Source: an uncultured Oscillospiraceae bacterium (GTDB lineage Bacteria; Bacillota; Clostridia; Oscillospirales; Oscillospiraceae). From it: DNA of 64,000 nucleotides. A program made the translations under genes and the position numbers. Of this stretch, positions 34,362 through 42,927 are shown one piece after another (position 1 is the first letter of the stretch; every line of letters begins with the position of its first letter). The notes beneath the pieces are model-generated. The model was not told where the DNA came from. It searched no databases and saw only the letters and a list, made by a program, of their open reading frames with translations. Where the stretch lies: assembly GCA_910578575.1 (NCBI GenBank), contig CAJTQP010000003.1, positions 5,278 to 69,277 on the forward strand, in the 5' to 3' direction.

Positions 34362-35086
34362 ATCAGAGATTCTCCCTCCTGTGTCTCTCCGCTCTGGATA
34401 TAGCTGGCCCCTAGCACCATGGCCAGCTTCATCTGGTAGGCTTTCTCCTGCAATAACCTCTCCTCCTCCGGGTTGGAGAGGAAGCCACACTCCACCAAAA
34501 CCGCCCGGCAGGAGACGTTTTTCATCAAATAGACCGTACTCTGGATCCGCTGGGGGGTACGGTTGTTTTCCGGATCCAGGGCAGACTGCATGGTCCCTTG
34601 GATGCACTTCGCCAAGGGCTGTGAACCAGCTCCCCCACCATAGAATACTTGGGCCCCATGGTAACGGTAGTTGGGAAACGAGTTTTGGTGAATGCTAATC
34701 AACGTGGCATTCTCGATGCTGTTGATCAGGGCCACGCGGTTGTGTAAGTCCGAGACCTTCTTTTCCCGAAGTGTCCGGGCCCCCGCATCGTGAATGGAGA
34801 TATCGTCGTCCCTGGTCAATACCGTAGGTACCCCGTAAAAGCCCATGAGCTGGTCCAGCCGCAGGGCAATGGCCAGGTTGACGGCGCTCTCCGTATGCCC
34901 GGAGGCAGAGAGCGCCCCCCCATCCTCCCCGCCGAGGCCGGGGTCAATAATCAAAGTGTGTTCCTCCATCCGGGCAAAGGCCGCCACACTGTCCCTACTT
35001 AAGAGCAGGTACACTGCCGCACCCAGCACTAGAAGCGCCAAAAGGATGCAGCCTATCCGCAATTGTTTCTGAACCTTCAAAACCAT
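34358..35086 (-). CDS. cwlD: CwlD-like N-acetylmuramoyl-L-alanine amidase with an altered zinc site
   Basis: A 242-residue protein: short N-terminal membrane anchor (residues 9-29) and an Amidase_3 domain. HGAQVFYGGG, STVYLMKNVSCRAVLVECGFLSNPEEERLL and overall length match CwlD, which removes peptides so that muramic lactam can form in spore cortex. The first zinc ligand is replaced: DPGHGG is DPGLGG (Leu51, codon CTC). The other ligands (Glu in GHTES, His in SIHQN) and the catalytic Glu in VECGF remain. ATG 35086 abuts GGGGAGGG, so TTG at 35080, with 6-base spacing, may be the true start. It is coupled to radA. Confidence 0.85.
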   Translation of the reverse strand: MVLKVQKQLRIGCILLALLVLGAAVYLLLSRDSVAAFARMEEHTLIIDPGLGGEDGGALSASGHTESAVNLAIALRLDQLMGFYGVPTVLTRDDDISIHDAGARTLREKKVSDLHNRVALINSIENATLISIHQNSFPNYRYHGAQVFYGGGAGSQPLAKCIQGTMQSALDPENNRTPQRIQSTVYLMKNVSCRAVLVECGFLSNPEEERLLQEKAYQMKLAMVLGASYIQSGETQEGESLI

Positions 35087-35253
35087 CCCTCCCCTGCAAC
35101 TGTATGCGCAAGACGGGATGGGCAGACCCGCGAAAGGATTTGGAAGAAGTTCCTTTTTGTCGGTTCCCCTTTCCATCCCTGTCGCATAAGCTGAAATGAA
35201 CGCAGAGAAACCTCGTCCTGCGTCGTTTTTATCCATAAAAGGAGGCGCTTCCA

Positions 35254-35739
35254 TTGTTTATTGAGATCGAAAAGCCCAGTAAGCCCAACGGAACCCAGCC
35301 AGACGATGCCTGCCAGACCTGCGAAAGAGGTCTGGGCAGCCTGCCCGATTGCGGGCCGTTTGCCGTTCCCTTCGTGGCGAAGCAGGCGTCCGCGAATCCC
35401 CGCTACGGTGATTTGCAGGCCCTGGACTACGGCACCCTCTTCCCCGACCTGAATCTGCCCTTCCACCTAAAAATCAACCCCGCTGAGCTGGCGGACACCC
35501 CCCTCAACCAGCTTCGTGCCTTGGATTTCGTCATCTTAGAGCTTGGGCTGTATCTGGACACCCATCCTTATGATGCCGAGGCCTTCAGCCTGTTCCAGAA
35601 TTACGTAGCCCTGGAGAAAACCGCCAGGGAGAACTATGTGGCCCAGTTTGGCCCCCTAAGCCAGAAGGACGCAGGCCTAGGCGGCGCCTATGCCTGGGTA
35701 AAAGGGCCCTGGCCCTGGCAGTATTCTGAGGAGGTGTAA
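35254..35739 (+). CDS. CotJA-CotJB fusion spore coat protein
   Basis: A 161-residue protein starting with TTG (AAAGGAGG 8 bases upstream). Residues about 35-75 look like CotJA (VPFVAKQASANPRYGDLQAL, GTLFPDLNLPF). Residues about 80-161 look like CotJB (LNQLRALDFVILELGLYLDTHPYD, ending YAWVKGPWPWQ). In other spore formers these are separate proteins in cotJABC. It is three bases upstream of CotJC, so translation is coupled. Expression in the mother cell is expected, but no clear sigma-E promoter was found. It is divergent from the cwlD-radA unit. Confidence 0.85.
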   Translation: MFIEIEKPSKPNGTQPDDACQTCERGLGSLPDCGPFAVPFVAKQASANPRYGDLQALDYGTLFPDLNLPFHLKINPAELADTPLNQLRALDFVILELGLYLDTHPYDAEAFSLFQNYVALEKTARENYVAQFGPLSQKDAGLGGAYAWVKGPWPWQYSEEV

Positions 35740-35742
35740 GCC

Positions 35743-36360
35743 ATGTTCATGTATCAGAAAAAACTACAGTATCCCGTGCGGATCCGCAACACCAACCCTG
35801 CTCTGGCCGCCCAGATCATCTCCCAGTACGGCGGCCCAGATGGCGAACTGGGGGCCTCCCTGCGCTATCTCTCCCAACGGTATTCCATGCCTTATCCCGA
35901 CGTGCAGGCCCTGTTGACCGACATCGGCACCGAGGAACTGGGGCACATGGAGATGGTGGCGGCCATCGTCCATCAGCTCACCCGGAATCTCACCGATGAC
36001 CAGATCGAGAAGAACCCCGGCTTCGCCGCTTACTTCGTGGACCACACCACTGGCGTCTACCCCGCCGCCGCCGCCGGCTTCCCCTGGAACGCCGCATCCA
36101 TGGCGGTCAAGGGGGACCCGATTTGCGATTTGACGGAGGATTTGGCTGCGGAACAGAAGGCACGGGTCACCTACGACAACATCCTGCGCCTGGCCAAGGA
36201 CGACCCGGATGTCACCGACGTGATCCGTTTCCTGCGGGAGCGGGAGATCGTCCACTTCCAGCGCTTCGGCGCCGCCATTGAGCAGGTGCGCCAGCACTTG
36301 GATACCCGCAACGTCTATTATACCAACCCTGCATTCGATCCCAAGCCTGCGGTGGAGTAA
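35743..36360 (+). CDS. cotJC: Spore coat manganese catalase CotJC
   Basis: A 205-residue ferritin-like Mn catalase. EELGHMEMVAAIVHQL supplies the ExxH metal ligands of one half, and LAAEQKARVTYDNIL with REREIVHFQRFGAAIE supplies the second. The N-terminus MFMYQKKLQYPVRI and the DGELGASLRYLSQRYSMP block are CotJC-typical. It is located in the spore coat with CotJA/B. SD GAGGAGG lies inside the preceding stop region. A GC-rich hairpin follows. Confidence 0.93.
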   Translation: MFMYQKKLQYPVRIRNTNPALAAQIISQYGGPDGELGASLRYLSQRYSMPYPDVQALLTDIGTEELGHMEMVAAIVHQLTRNLTDDQIEKNPGFAAYFVDHTTGVYPAAAAGFPWNAASMAVKGDPICDLTEDLAAEQKARVTYDNILRLAKDDPDVTDVIRFLREREIVHFQRFGAAIEQVRQHLDTRNVYYTNPAFDPKPAVE

Positions 36361-36381
36361 CGCCCCACAGGTAGCGCAAGA

Positions 36382-36419
36382 GGGCCGGGCATGTTTGTTG
36401 ACGCAAACGTGCCCGGCCC
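36382..36419 (+). terminator. Terminator-like hairpin after cotJC
   Basis: Arms GGGCCGGGCATGTTTG and CAAACGTGCCCGGCCC (one mismatch). No T run follows, so efficiency is uncertain. A second weak hairpin at 36432-36468 may serve the minus-strand SLH gene. Confidence 0.55.
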
Positions 36420-36493
36420 AAACCCATTGCAAAAAGCCTGGGTCCTGTTGCTTTTCTCAGGTTTTCATAGTTGATATCGCCGCTTCCGGGCCA

Positions 36494-37753
36494 TCATTCC
36501 TTCACGATACCGGTATAAAACCGCTGCAAGATGGTGGCAAACTGGGCGCGGGTGGCTGTGCCACTGGGGGCCAAGGTGTCGGCAGTCATGCCACCTATGA
36601 TGCCGTTGCCCACAGCCCAGGACATGCCCTCCTGGGCATAGTCCGCCACGCTGCCGCCGTCCACGAAGCCGTTGAGCTCCACGGAGCCGTTGATCTCATA
36701 GCCCCGCAGCTGGGTGTAACGATAGAGGATGGTCACCATCTGCTGGCGGGGCATATCCATGGTGGGATCGCTTCCGTCAGAGACCCCGTTGCTCATGGCC
36801 CATTCCCTGGCGGCAGCCATATCCACAGGGGACTGGCCGCTGAGACGGGCCAGGATCATCCACATCTGCTCACGGGTGATGTTGCCGTTGGGGGTGAAGG
36901 TGGTCAAGCCTGTACCATTCACATAACCGCGTTCATAGGCCCAGGCAATGGCGTCCTTGGCCCAAAAGTCCTCCGGCACATCCTCAAAGGGCGTACCGCT
37001 GGCCGCCGGGGGCTGTTCCTCCACTGCCTGGAAGGTTGCCTCCACCCGGACTTCTCCCTCAGGCATGGTGAACACATAGCTGCCATTCTGCTCTTCCAGG
37101 GCGATCTCCTTGCCGTTCTTGTCCAGGACCCGTAGGGTGGCGATCTGGTAGCCCTCCTCTGGGTGCAGGGTCAGGGTCACCCGCTCCCCTGCCTTGGCCT
37201 GGTTGGTGCTCAGGGACACGCTGCCGCCCTGATAGGTCCCCGTGGTAATGCCGTGCTGCGTTCCATTGTTGGAGCTGCCGCCGCCGGAGCTGCCCCGGCC
37301 GATATTTACAGTATTGTCGTAGGCCACCTTGGCGTCCCTGTCCAGAAGGGTCAGCTTCCCTGTGCTGGGAAGGACCGCCTCTGGATTCCCCAGGTTCAAC
37401 GTGCCAAGCTGTAGGGCATTCCCTGCCGAGCCAATATAGCTCTGGCCATTGGGCGCCATGTAAAGGGTCACAGTGGTCTTGCCGTTGGCCACTTCCACAC
37501 GACAAGGGGCTACATAGGTGTTGGCCAAGTTAGAGGTAAAGCTAACGCTTCCAGCCTCCAACGCTCCATCCACCTCCAACGCAAGTTGGAGGCCATAGAG
37601 CTTATCCGCACCCTTATCCAAGGTCAGGGTATAGCTCCCGCTGCCCCCCTGATAGGTCAGGACTGGGGCCTTGATGGTGGCAGCCAGGGCGGCGCAGGAT
37701 AGGAGCAACACCAGCCCCACCAGGAGCAATCCGCTTCGTTTCAACTGTCTCAT
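36494..37753 (-). CDS. SLH-anchored protein with a cohesin-like N-terminal domain
   Basis: A 419-residue secreted protein. The signal peptide spans residues 1-25 (LVLLLSCAALAA). Residues 26-150 are a beta-sandwich resembling a cohesin (YGLQLALEVDG, TTVTLYMAPNGQ, NALQLGTLNLG, KLTLLDRDAKVAYDN). After a Gly/Ser linker comes an InlB-like module (SVSLSTNQAKAGERVTLTLHPEEGYQ ... YVFTMPEGEVRVEATF), then three SLH repeats from about residue 245. Cohesins bind dockerins and SLH binds wall polymer, so this looks like a surface anchor. It starts 10 bases after the dockerin-bearing M60 protease gene in the same operon (SD GGGAGG in the gap). The cohesin call is by pattern only. Confidence 0.78.
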   Translation of the reverse strand: MRQLKRSGLLLVGLVLLLSCAALAATIKAPVLTYQGGSGSYTLTLDKGADKLYGLQLALEVDGALEAGSVSFTSNLANTYVAPCRVEVANGKTTVTLYMAPNGQSYIGSAGNALQLGTLNLGNPEAVLPSTGKLTLLDRDAKVAYDNTVNIGRGSSGGGSSNNGTQHGITTGTYQGGSVSLSTNQAKAGERVTLTLHPEEGYQIATLRVLDKNGKEIALEEQNGSYVFTMPEGEVRVEATFQAVEEQPPAASGTPFEDVPEDFWAKDAIAWAYERGYVNGTGLTTFTPNGNITREQMWMILARLSGQSPVDMAAAREWAMSNGVSDGSDPTMDMPRQQMVTILYRYTQLRGYEINGSVELNGFVDGGSVADYAQEGMSWAVGNGIIGGMTADTLAPSGTATRAQFATILQRFYTGIVKE

Positions 37754-37763
37754 AGTTCCTCCC

Positions 37764-40700
37764 TCACTTCAGCACCACAGTGGGCAAATCGGTCCCACCG
37801 GGGGCGTTGGTCCACAAGGTTTCGGCAGTCACACGGGCGTCGCCCGCAGTTTCCGGCAGATCGGTACGGTAGAGTACCGCTCGGATCCGGCTGGGCAACA
37901 GGTTGACACCGCTGCAGTTGCTGGACTCCCCTTGCAGCTGCGCTTCCCTCTGCACGTTGGGGATGAAGATGAAGATCCCGTCGCTGATATCGCTCACTTC
38001 TCCTCCGTCGGTGGGGACTTCCGCAAACATCAGGAGTTTTCCGTCCATGGGACGGGTCTCTACCGTGGTCGCACCCTGGCCTTCATCTGTAACCTCTGCC
38101 TTGGTAAACTCACCTTCAATTCGGATTTTCTGGAACACTGGGTTACCGCGGTAATTGCCTATAATCACCAAGGTTCCTGCGGAAATCTTCTGTTCTTCTG
38201 TATCACCATACTGATAGTCCTTGGACAACACACCTGCAAAGCCACCTTCCAGGAAGCTCACATCGTCACCGGCATAGCTGACCAGTTGGATGTTGGACAA
38301 ATCCATATCCGCCGGAATGCCAGTGATGGTCACGGTCTTGGCATCATAGGTCCAAATCCGGGTGTCCTCCGCAGCGGCGCCAGGCTTTTGGAAATAGGTC
38401 AGATAGCTGTTGCTGTCGTCTACCGCCAGGTTGTTTTCCTTGAAGTTACCGGAACGGGCAACGGTGGCCTGATCATCAGCGTCCTCAACGGGTCTTGTAA
38501 TGGTAACCGCAAAGTCTCCCTCTGTGGGCCGACGATCCCCCACAAGCTTCAAGCCAGAAACGGCTGTCTCCTTGTTGAGGGTAATGGTCACGCTGGTATC
38601 CTCATTGCGGACAATTTCATACGCATTCGGGTCCACGGTCTTGTCGTAAGCGATCCGCATTTCCTGGGACTCTGCTGCGCCCACCTGGTTGCCCAACGTA
38701 TCGTAGGCAACTACCTTGTAGGTAAAGGTCCGGTGGTTGGCGGAGCCGATCACGTCCTCATACTTGACATCGGTGGTAAACGCGATGGACTTAAATTCCC
38801 CACCTGTGGTGCTGTCCTTACGGAGAATCTCATAGCCCTGAATCGTCCCGTTGGCCACATCGGTCTTCATGGTCAGCGCAATGGTCTTGTCGTCAACGGT
38901 ACCATCTTCATTTACCTTCTTCGCCGCTGTCACAGAAACCGTACCCGTAGCCGCTGTCTTTCCCTCCAGACGGTCCCGACGGCTCTGGTCATTCAAGTAC
39001 CAAATGGCGCGGTCTTCCTTCGCCTTGCTCCCCAAGGTAGCCTTGGTGCTATCGCTGAGGGTCATGCCCCAGCGGGTGAAGAACTCGGTCAGGTCCTTCC
39101 CTGCCACTGCGGAAGCCGTGAGGGCAACCTTGTCGTCATAAGCGTTGGCACCATTGAAATAGGTCCCCTTCTTCCAGGCCTTGAAGAACTTATTGTAAAA
39201 GTCCATGGGGGCGTCGCCGTTGTCATAGGCCAGGTGGAGCTGCCAATACATCCCAAGCTGAACAAACACGTCGTTAGAGGCACCGGGGATACCCTCAGCT
39301 ACCCTTTGGAAGATCTTGGGGTACTTATTGCTCTTCTCCAAGCGGGAGGCCAAGGTATTCTGTTTCCCATCATAGGTTTGGACCATGATGGAATAGATGT
39401 TGTTGGTGATCTCCGCCTTGCCCAGCTTATCCATATTGTGGCCGATCTCATGGGCAATGCCCCAGCCGAAGAGGCCGTTGGCCGTGGCGTTTCCATCCAT
39501 CTTAGAAATGGGCGTGCCGCCTACCATGCCGGAGCAGGAGCCATAGCCAATGCCGATGTGGTTCCCGGCAGCGTACATGAAGGCTCCTGTGAACATCTGC
39601 ATACAGCGGATATTCTGGCGGGTCTGCATGTCGTTCTTCTCATAGGTGTTGTCGATGCCCTGGGTGGTCTTGCAGATGTGCATCAGATCCTCCCAGGCTA
39701 GGACGCAGTTGGTCAACTGTTCCACCTTGTTCCCGTTGCCCAAACCTTTGTTGGCCGCATTCGCCGCCAGGGACAGCAGGACGGTGGGGGTAGAGATTTC
39801 CGTCACATTGTTCCAGGCGTTCGGATCAATGCCCCCTCCAACATAGGCAGCCAATTCCTCTGTATAAGCCCGGATGGCATCGTTGCGCGCTGTCTCATCC
39901 ATGGTATACCAGTTGGACAGGTTCAGCACGGGGATATCGGTGGCCCGGCGGACGTGGAGCTTGATATTTCCTGCGTCTGCCCCACTATAGGTGAGATACA
40001 AGCTGCCGCCTCTGGGGGTATTCTGGCTGCCAATCTTGGGAATGGTCAGGACATTTCGCCCATTGGTGAGGGCCCCCGCCTTGGCCTGCCAGGCATTTGC
40101 CTCGGCGTTGAACTGGGTGGCAATCACCTCCACCTTCTGCCCCTCAGGAATACCGGTGGCATAAATGGTAATCTCCTTCCCTGCCTGTGCAGCAACACCC
40201 AAAGGTTGGAGCACACTGCCGCCTTGGCTATATTGATTGTCCAGTGCGGGATTCCGGCTCTCAATCCCATTTACTATAACGCCGTTGCTCTTGCCTGCCA
40301 GCAGTTCCTCTGCCAGTGTCAGTTCATCCTTCAATGCCTCTACATATAAGTAATAATTTTTTTCGTCGCCATTCAGTCGTGCCCGGAGGGCATCAATTTC
40401 CGCCTGGGTGGTATCAGATTTCAACGCAGTATGGAGCTCATCTGTGAACAGCGCCGCGATCTCTTCTGGCAAACATTTTGTCTCATCATATTTCTGGAAC
40501 ATCAGCTCGGAACAACTGGTGAGGTTATACCCCACCTGCTCCACAGCCACACTGATCTGTTTCACATTCTTCACCGGGCCATCAAAGGGCAGCACGGCGA
40601 AGCGGGTGTTGGCCGGATCATTGCGCACAGCGGGCCAGGTAGACATACAGCTGCTGTTGTCCGCAGCGCCGTCGTCCCATCCGCCACCTTCCGGATCAGG

Positions 40701-42683
40701 CACCAGCAGGTGGCCCTCCTTGTTCAAATCGTCATCCTTATACCAGACAGTCACACTGTAAACACGCAGCCACTTGGGATAATTGCCATCCATTCTTGGT
40801 GCCCAAATGACGCTGTTCAAGTCTACAGGTTGTGTGAACGTTGTAATGATGTGCTCGTTACTATACCAATTCTTAGCCGTCCAACTGGTACTAAAATCAC
40901 CGTCTATCAGGCTGTTGGGATCAAATGTGCCACTGAAATTATTGGCATCCGCCAAGCGAATACTTGCAATCTCGTCCTTGGTCACGAGTCCCTCCGAGGG
41001 AATCCCATCTGGACGGTCGTAGTTTGTAGCCTTTGGGGTCGCTTCGGAGATACGAGATTGTCCACTCTCCCCGATGGCATTCCCGGAAATGACATAGACT
41101 GAATAGGTGGTATCATTGATCAAGCCGCTGATGGTGGTGCTGGTGGTACTGAGCTGTTCCCCTGCCTGGGTCCACTGGGTTCCGCTGTCCTTTACCTGGT
41201 AGAACACTTTATAGTAGGTAGCGTTCTCCGCCTTCTTCCAGGACACCGATAATGCGCCGTCCTGCACACCCAGGTTCACCATGTCCGGTGGGGCTGGGGC
41301 TTTGCTGGGCACAGGCTCGGCCTCCACCACAGGGGATGTGATCCCCTGCCAGCTTCCGTCCACAGGTGTGACGGTAAAGCAGTAAATTTTGTTGTTCTCC
41401 AGGCCGGAAATCACAGCATTGGGTGCGCTCACTGTGAGGGACTTCTTGCTGTTGCTATCCTCCTTGAGCCAATAATCCACTCGGTAACCGGACACGTTGG
41501 GCAGCTCGGCCCAAGTCAGGCTGACCTGTTCACTCCCCGCTGTCGCCGCCACGTTCTTGACCTCACTGTTGGGGGCAACAGGGTTCTCCGGCACGATATC
41601 CTTCAAAAATTGGATGGACTCAATGGTCACATAGTTGTCGCTGGGGTCCTTGTATACCGTAATGGTGATTTCCTTCACCGCCACACGGCGGCCCAGGTTT
41701 ACGGTGATCACTTGATTACTCAGTGCGTGAACCGCCTCTGGCAATTCACTGCCAAAGGAAATCCCCTCTTGTTCCCCATTTATTTTTACGCTACCTCTCA
41801 GTATCCCAGAGTGCCCCTGCGGAACATTGATCTGAACCGCGCTGATTTCTGCCTCTTGTTTCAGTTCAACAGGAATAATAATCTCATCGGACAAAGCATT
41901 GGGTTCCAGGGATACCGTTTCCCCATTTTGTTTGAATAAATTCTCTAAATCACCCGTCTTCACATGTCCTTTGAGTTCTTGTCTAACCTTATCAATATTC
42001 ACCGGGTTCAACAAAGCAGTTTCGCTGACCACAGCGTTACCTGTAGCCTGTATATTGCGGATAACATAGGACAAATCAATGACAGAAATCTCTCCGTCGC
42101 CGTTGAGGTCATAAGTAAGTATGTTCTCTTCTTTTCCCAAGTTTTGAGCAATGAGGTCCCGATCTGCATCATTCACCTGTCCGTCGCCATTGACATCCCC
42201 CAAAGTGATGGTAGCATCCCCTGTCCCCACGGTCACATGCTGGGCGTAGTTTCCCAGCGTCACCTCTTGGGTATAGTTGCAATAGCCATCCCCTGTAAAC
42301 ACCAGTTGATAGGTTCCCGTGGGAAGGTTATCAATCCTGACATCCACAGAACCCGGCCACACACCTGCTGGGATTCCACCCTCTGTATTCTTCAGCGTTA
42401 CAGAGGCTGGGTATTGATTGCTTAACTGTTTGTTCTCCTGGTCCTGCGCCAAACTCAGTGTTCCCAAGGACTGGCCGCCCTGTTTCAGTTCAACCTGTAC
42501 CTTCCGGCTCTTCAACTGCTTGATTTCCTGGGGATAGTCCAGCCGCAGGGTCGCAGAAATTTGGCCTGTTGTGGTGTCGCTCCTGCTATCCTGTGCCGCA
42601 AATGCCCGTGTGGGGGTAAAGACGGAGCCCAACATGGCACCTGTCAGCAGCAAAGATAACATGCGCTTTGGTGTTTTTATCAT
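37764..42683 (-). CDS. Secreted dockerin-bearing M60-like (gluzincin) metalloprotease
   Basis: A 1639-residue surface or secreted protein. Signal peptide (residues 1-29, ends AFAA). A type-I-like dockerin at about 160-215 has two Ca-binding repeats (DVNGDGQVNDADRD at 163 and DLNGDGEISVIDLS at 192). A beta-sandwich module and two FN3 domains follow (about 380-560), then an F5/8-type C carbohydrate-binding-like domain (about 585-745). The M60/enhancin-like peptidase region spans about 960-1270 with HEIGHNMDKLGKAE at 1078, and further beta domains reach the C-terminus. M60 enzymes cleave mucin-type glycoproteins. The dockerin suggests docking to the cohesin-like SLH protein encoded next. ATG 42683 follows GAGGG. 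Confidence 0.85.
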   Translation of the reverse strand: MIKTPKRMLSLLLTGAMLGSVFTPTRAFAAQDSRSDTTTGQISATLRLDYPQEIKQLKSRKVQVELKQGGQSLGTLSLAQDQENKQLSNQYPASVTLKNTEGGIPAGVWPGSVDVRIDNLPTGTYQLVFTGDGYCNYTQEVTLGNYAQHVTVGTGDATITLGDVNGDGQVNDADRDLIAQNLGKEENILTYDLNGDGEISVIDLSYVIRNIQATGNAVVSETALLNPVNIDKVRQELKGHVKTGDLENLFKQNGETVSLEPNALSDEIIIPVELKQEAEISAVQINVPQGHSGILRGSVKINGEQEGISFGSELPEAVHALSNQVITVNLGRRVAVKEITITVYKDPSDNYVTIESIQFLKDIVPENPVAPNSEVKNVAATAGSEQVSLTWAELPNVSGYRVDYWLKEDSNSKKSLTVSAPNAVISGLENNKIYCFTVTPVDGSWQGITSPVVEAEPVPSKAPAPPDMVNLGVQDGALSVSWKKAENATYYKVFYQVKDSGTQWTQAGEQLSTTSTTISGLINDTTYSVYVISGNAIGESGQSRISEATPKATNYDRPDGIPSEGLVTKDEIASIRLADANNFSGTFDPNSLIDGDFSTSWTAKNWYSNEHIITTFTQPVDLNSVIWAPRMDGNYPKWLRVYSVTVWYKDDDLNKEGHLLVPDPEGGGWDDGAADNSSCMSTWPAVRNDPANTRFAVLPFDGPVKNVKQISVAVEQVGYNLTSCSELMFQKYDETKCLPEEIAALFTDELHTALKSDTTQAEIDALRARLNGDEKNYYLYVEALKDELTLAEELLAGKSNGVIVNGIESRNPALDNQYSQGGSVLQPLGVAAQAGKEITIYATGIPEGQKVEVIATQFNAEANAWQAKAGALTNGRNVLTIPKIGSQNTPRGGSLYLTYSGADAGNIKLHVRRATDIPVLNLSNWYTMDETARNDAIRAYTEELAAYVGGGIDPNAWNNVTEISTPTVLLSLAANAANKGLGNGNKVEQLTNCVLAWEDLMHICKTTQGIDNTYEKNDMQTRQNIRCMQMFTGAFMYAAGNHIGIGYGSCSGMVGGTPISKMDGNATANGLFGWGIAHEIGHNMDKLGKAEITNNIYSIMVQTYDGKQNTLASRLEKSNKYPKIFQRVAEGIPGASNDVFVQLGMYWQLHLAYDNGDAPMDFYNKFFKAWKKGTYFNGANAYDDKVALTASAVAGKDLTEFFTRWGMTLSDSTKATLGSKAKEDRAIWYLNDQSRRDRLEGKTAATGTVSVTAAKKVNEDGTVDDKTIALTMKTDVANGTIQGYEILRKDSTTGGEFKSIAFTTDVKYEDVIGSANHRTFTYKVVAYDTLGNQVGAAESQEMRIAYDKTVDPNAYEIVRNEDTSVTITLNKETAVSGLKLVGDRRPTEGDFAVTITRPVEDADDQATVARSGNFKENNLAVDDSNSYLTYFQKPGAAAEDTRIWTYDAKTVTITGIPADMDLSNIQLVSYAGDDVSFLEGGFAGVLSKDYQYGDTEEQKISAGTLVIIGNYRGNPVFQKIRIEGEFTKAEVTDEGQGATTVETRPMDGKLLMFAEVPTDGGEVSDISDGIFIFIPNVQREAQLQGESSNCSGVNLLPSRIRAVLYRTDLPETAGDARVTAETLWTNAPGGTDLPTVVLK

Positions 42684-42753
42684 AACTGTTCCCTCTCTTC
42701 TTGATCTGTGGCAGCAGGGCAGGCCTGGCCAGTGCGTATAATAGGTCGGCATT

Positions 42754-42781
42754 ATTATACCATTTTTTTCATAATTTTCAA
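42754..42781 (-). promoter_or_regulatory. Promoter of the M60-SLH operon
   Basis: Minus strand: TTGAAA, 16 bases, TATAAT in an AT-rich stretch, about 70 bases before the ATG at 42683. Confidence 0.75.
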
Positions 42782-42863
42782 CCGTTTTGTTAGAAAGTTG
42801 TTACTTTTCTGTTCCCAGAGAAAAATCCCGTCAAACGGATCCAAGTGGACCGGGAATATCCTG

Positions 42864-42911
42864 CAAAAAATGCCCTCACGGCTGATCCGATCATCAACCG
42901 TGAGGACATTT
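42864..42911 (-). terminator. Terminator of the M3 peptidase gene
   Basis: Minus strand: AAATGTCCTCACGG pairs with CCGTGAGGGCATTT, followed by TTTTGC. Confidence 0.85.
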
Positions 42912-42927
42912 GCGATTGCGTAATTGC

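Noticed and set aside
35099..35106. CATACAGT on the minus strand as a sigma-E -10 box for cwlD
   Set aside because: No matching -35 box lies 13-15 bases upstream, and the implied transcript start would fall on the ribosome site.
37671..39701. Plus-strand ORF of 676 codons inside the M60 protease gene
   Set aside because: The minus strand has the dockerin and HEIGH motifs in a single 1639-codon frame. The plus frame has no recognisable domain and no ribosome site.
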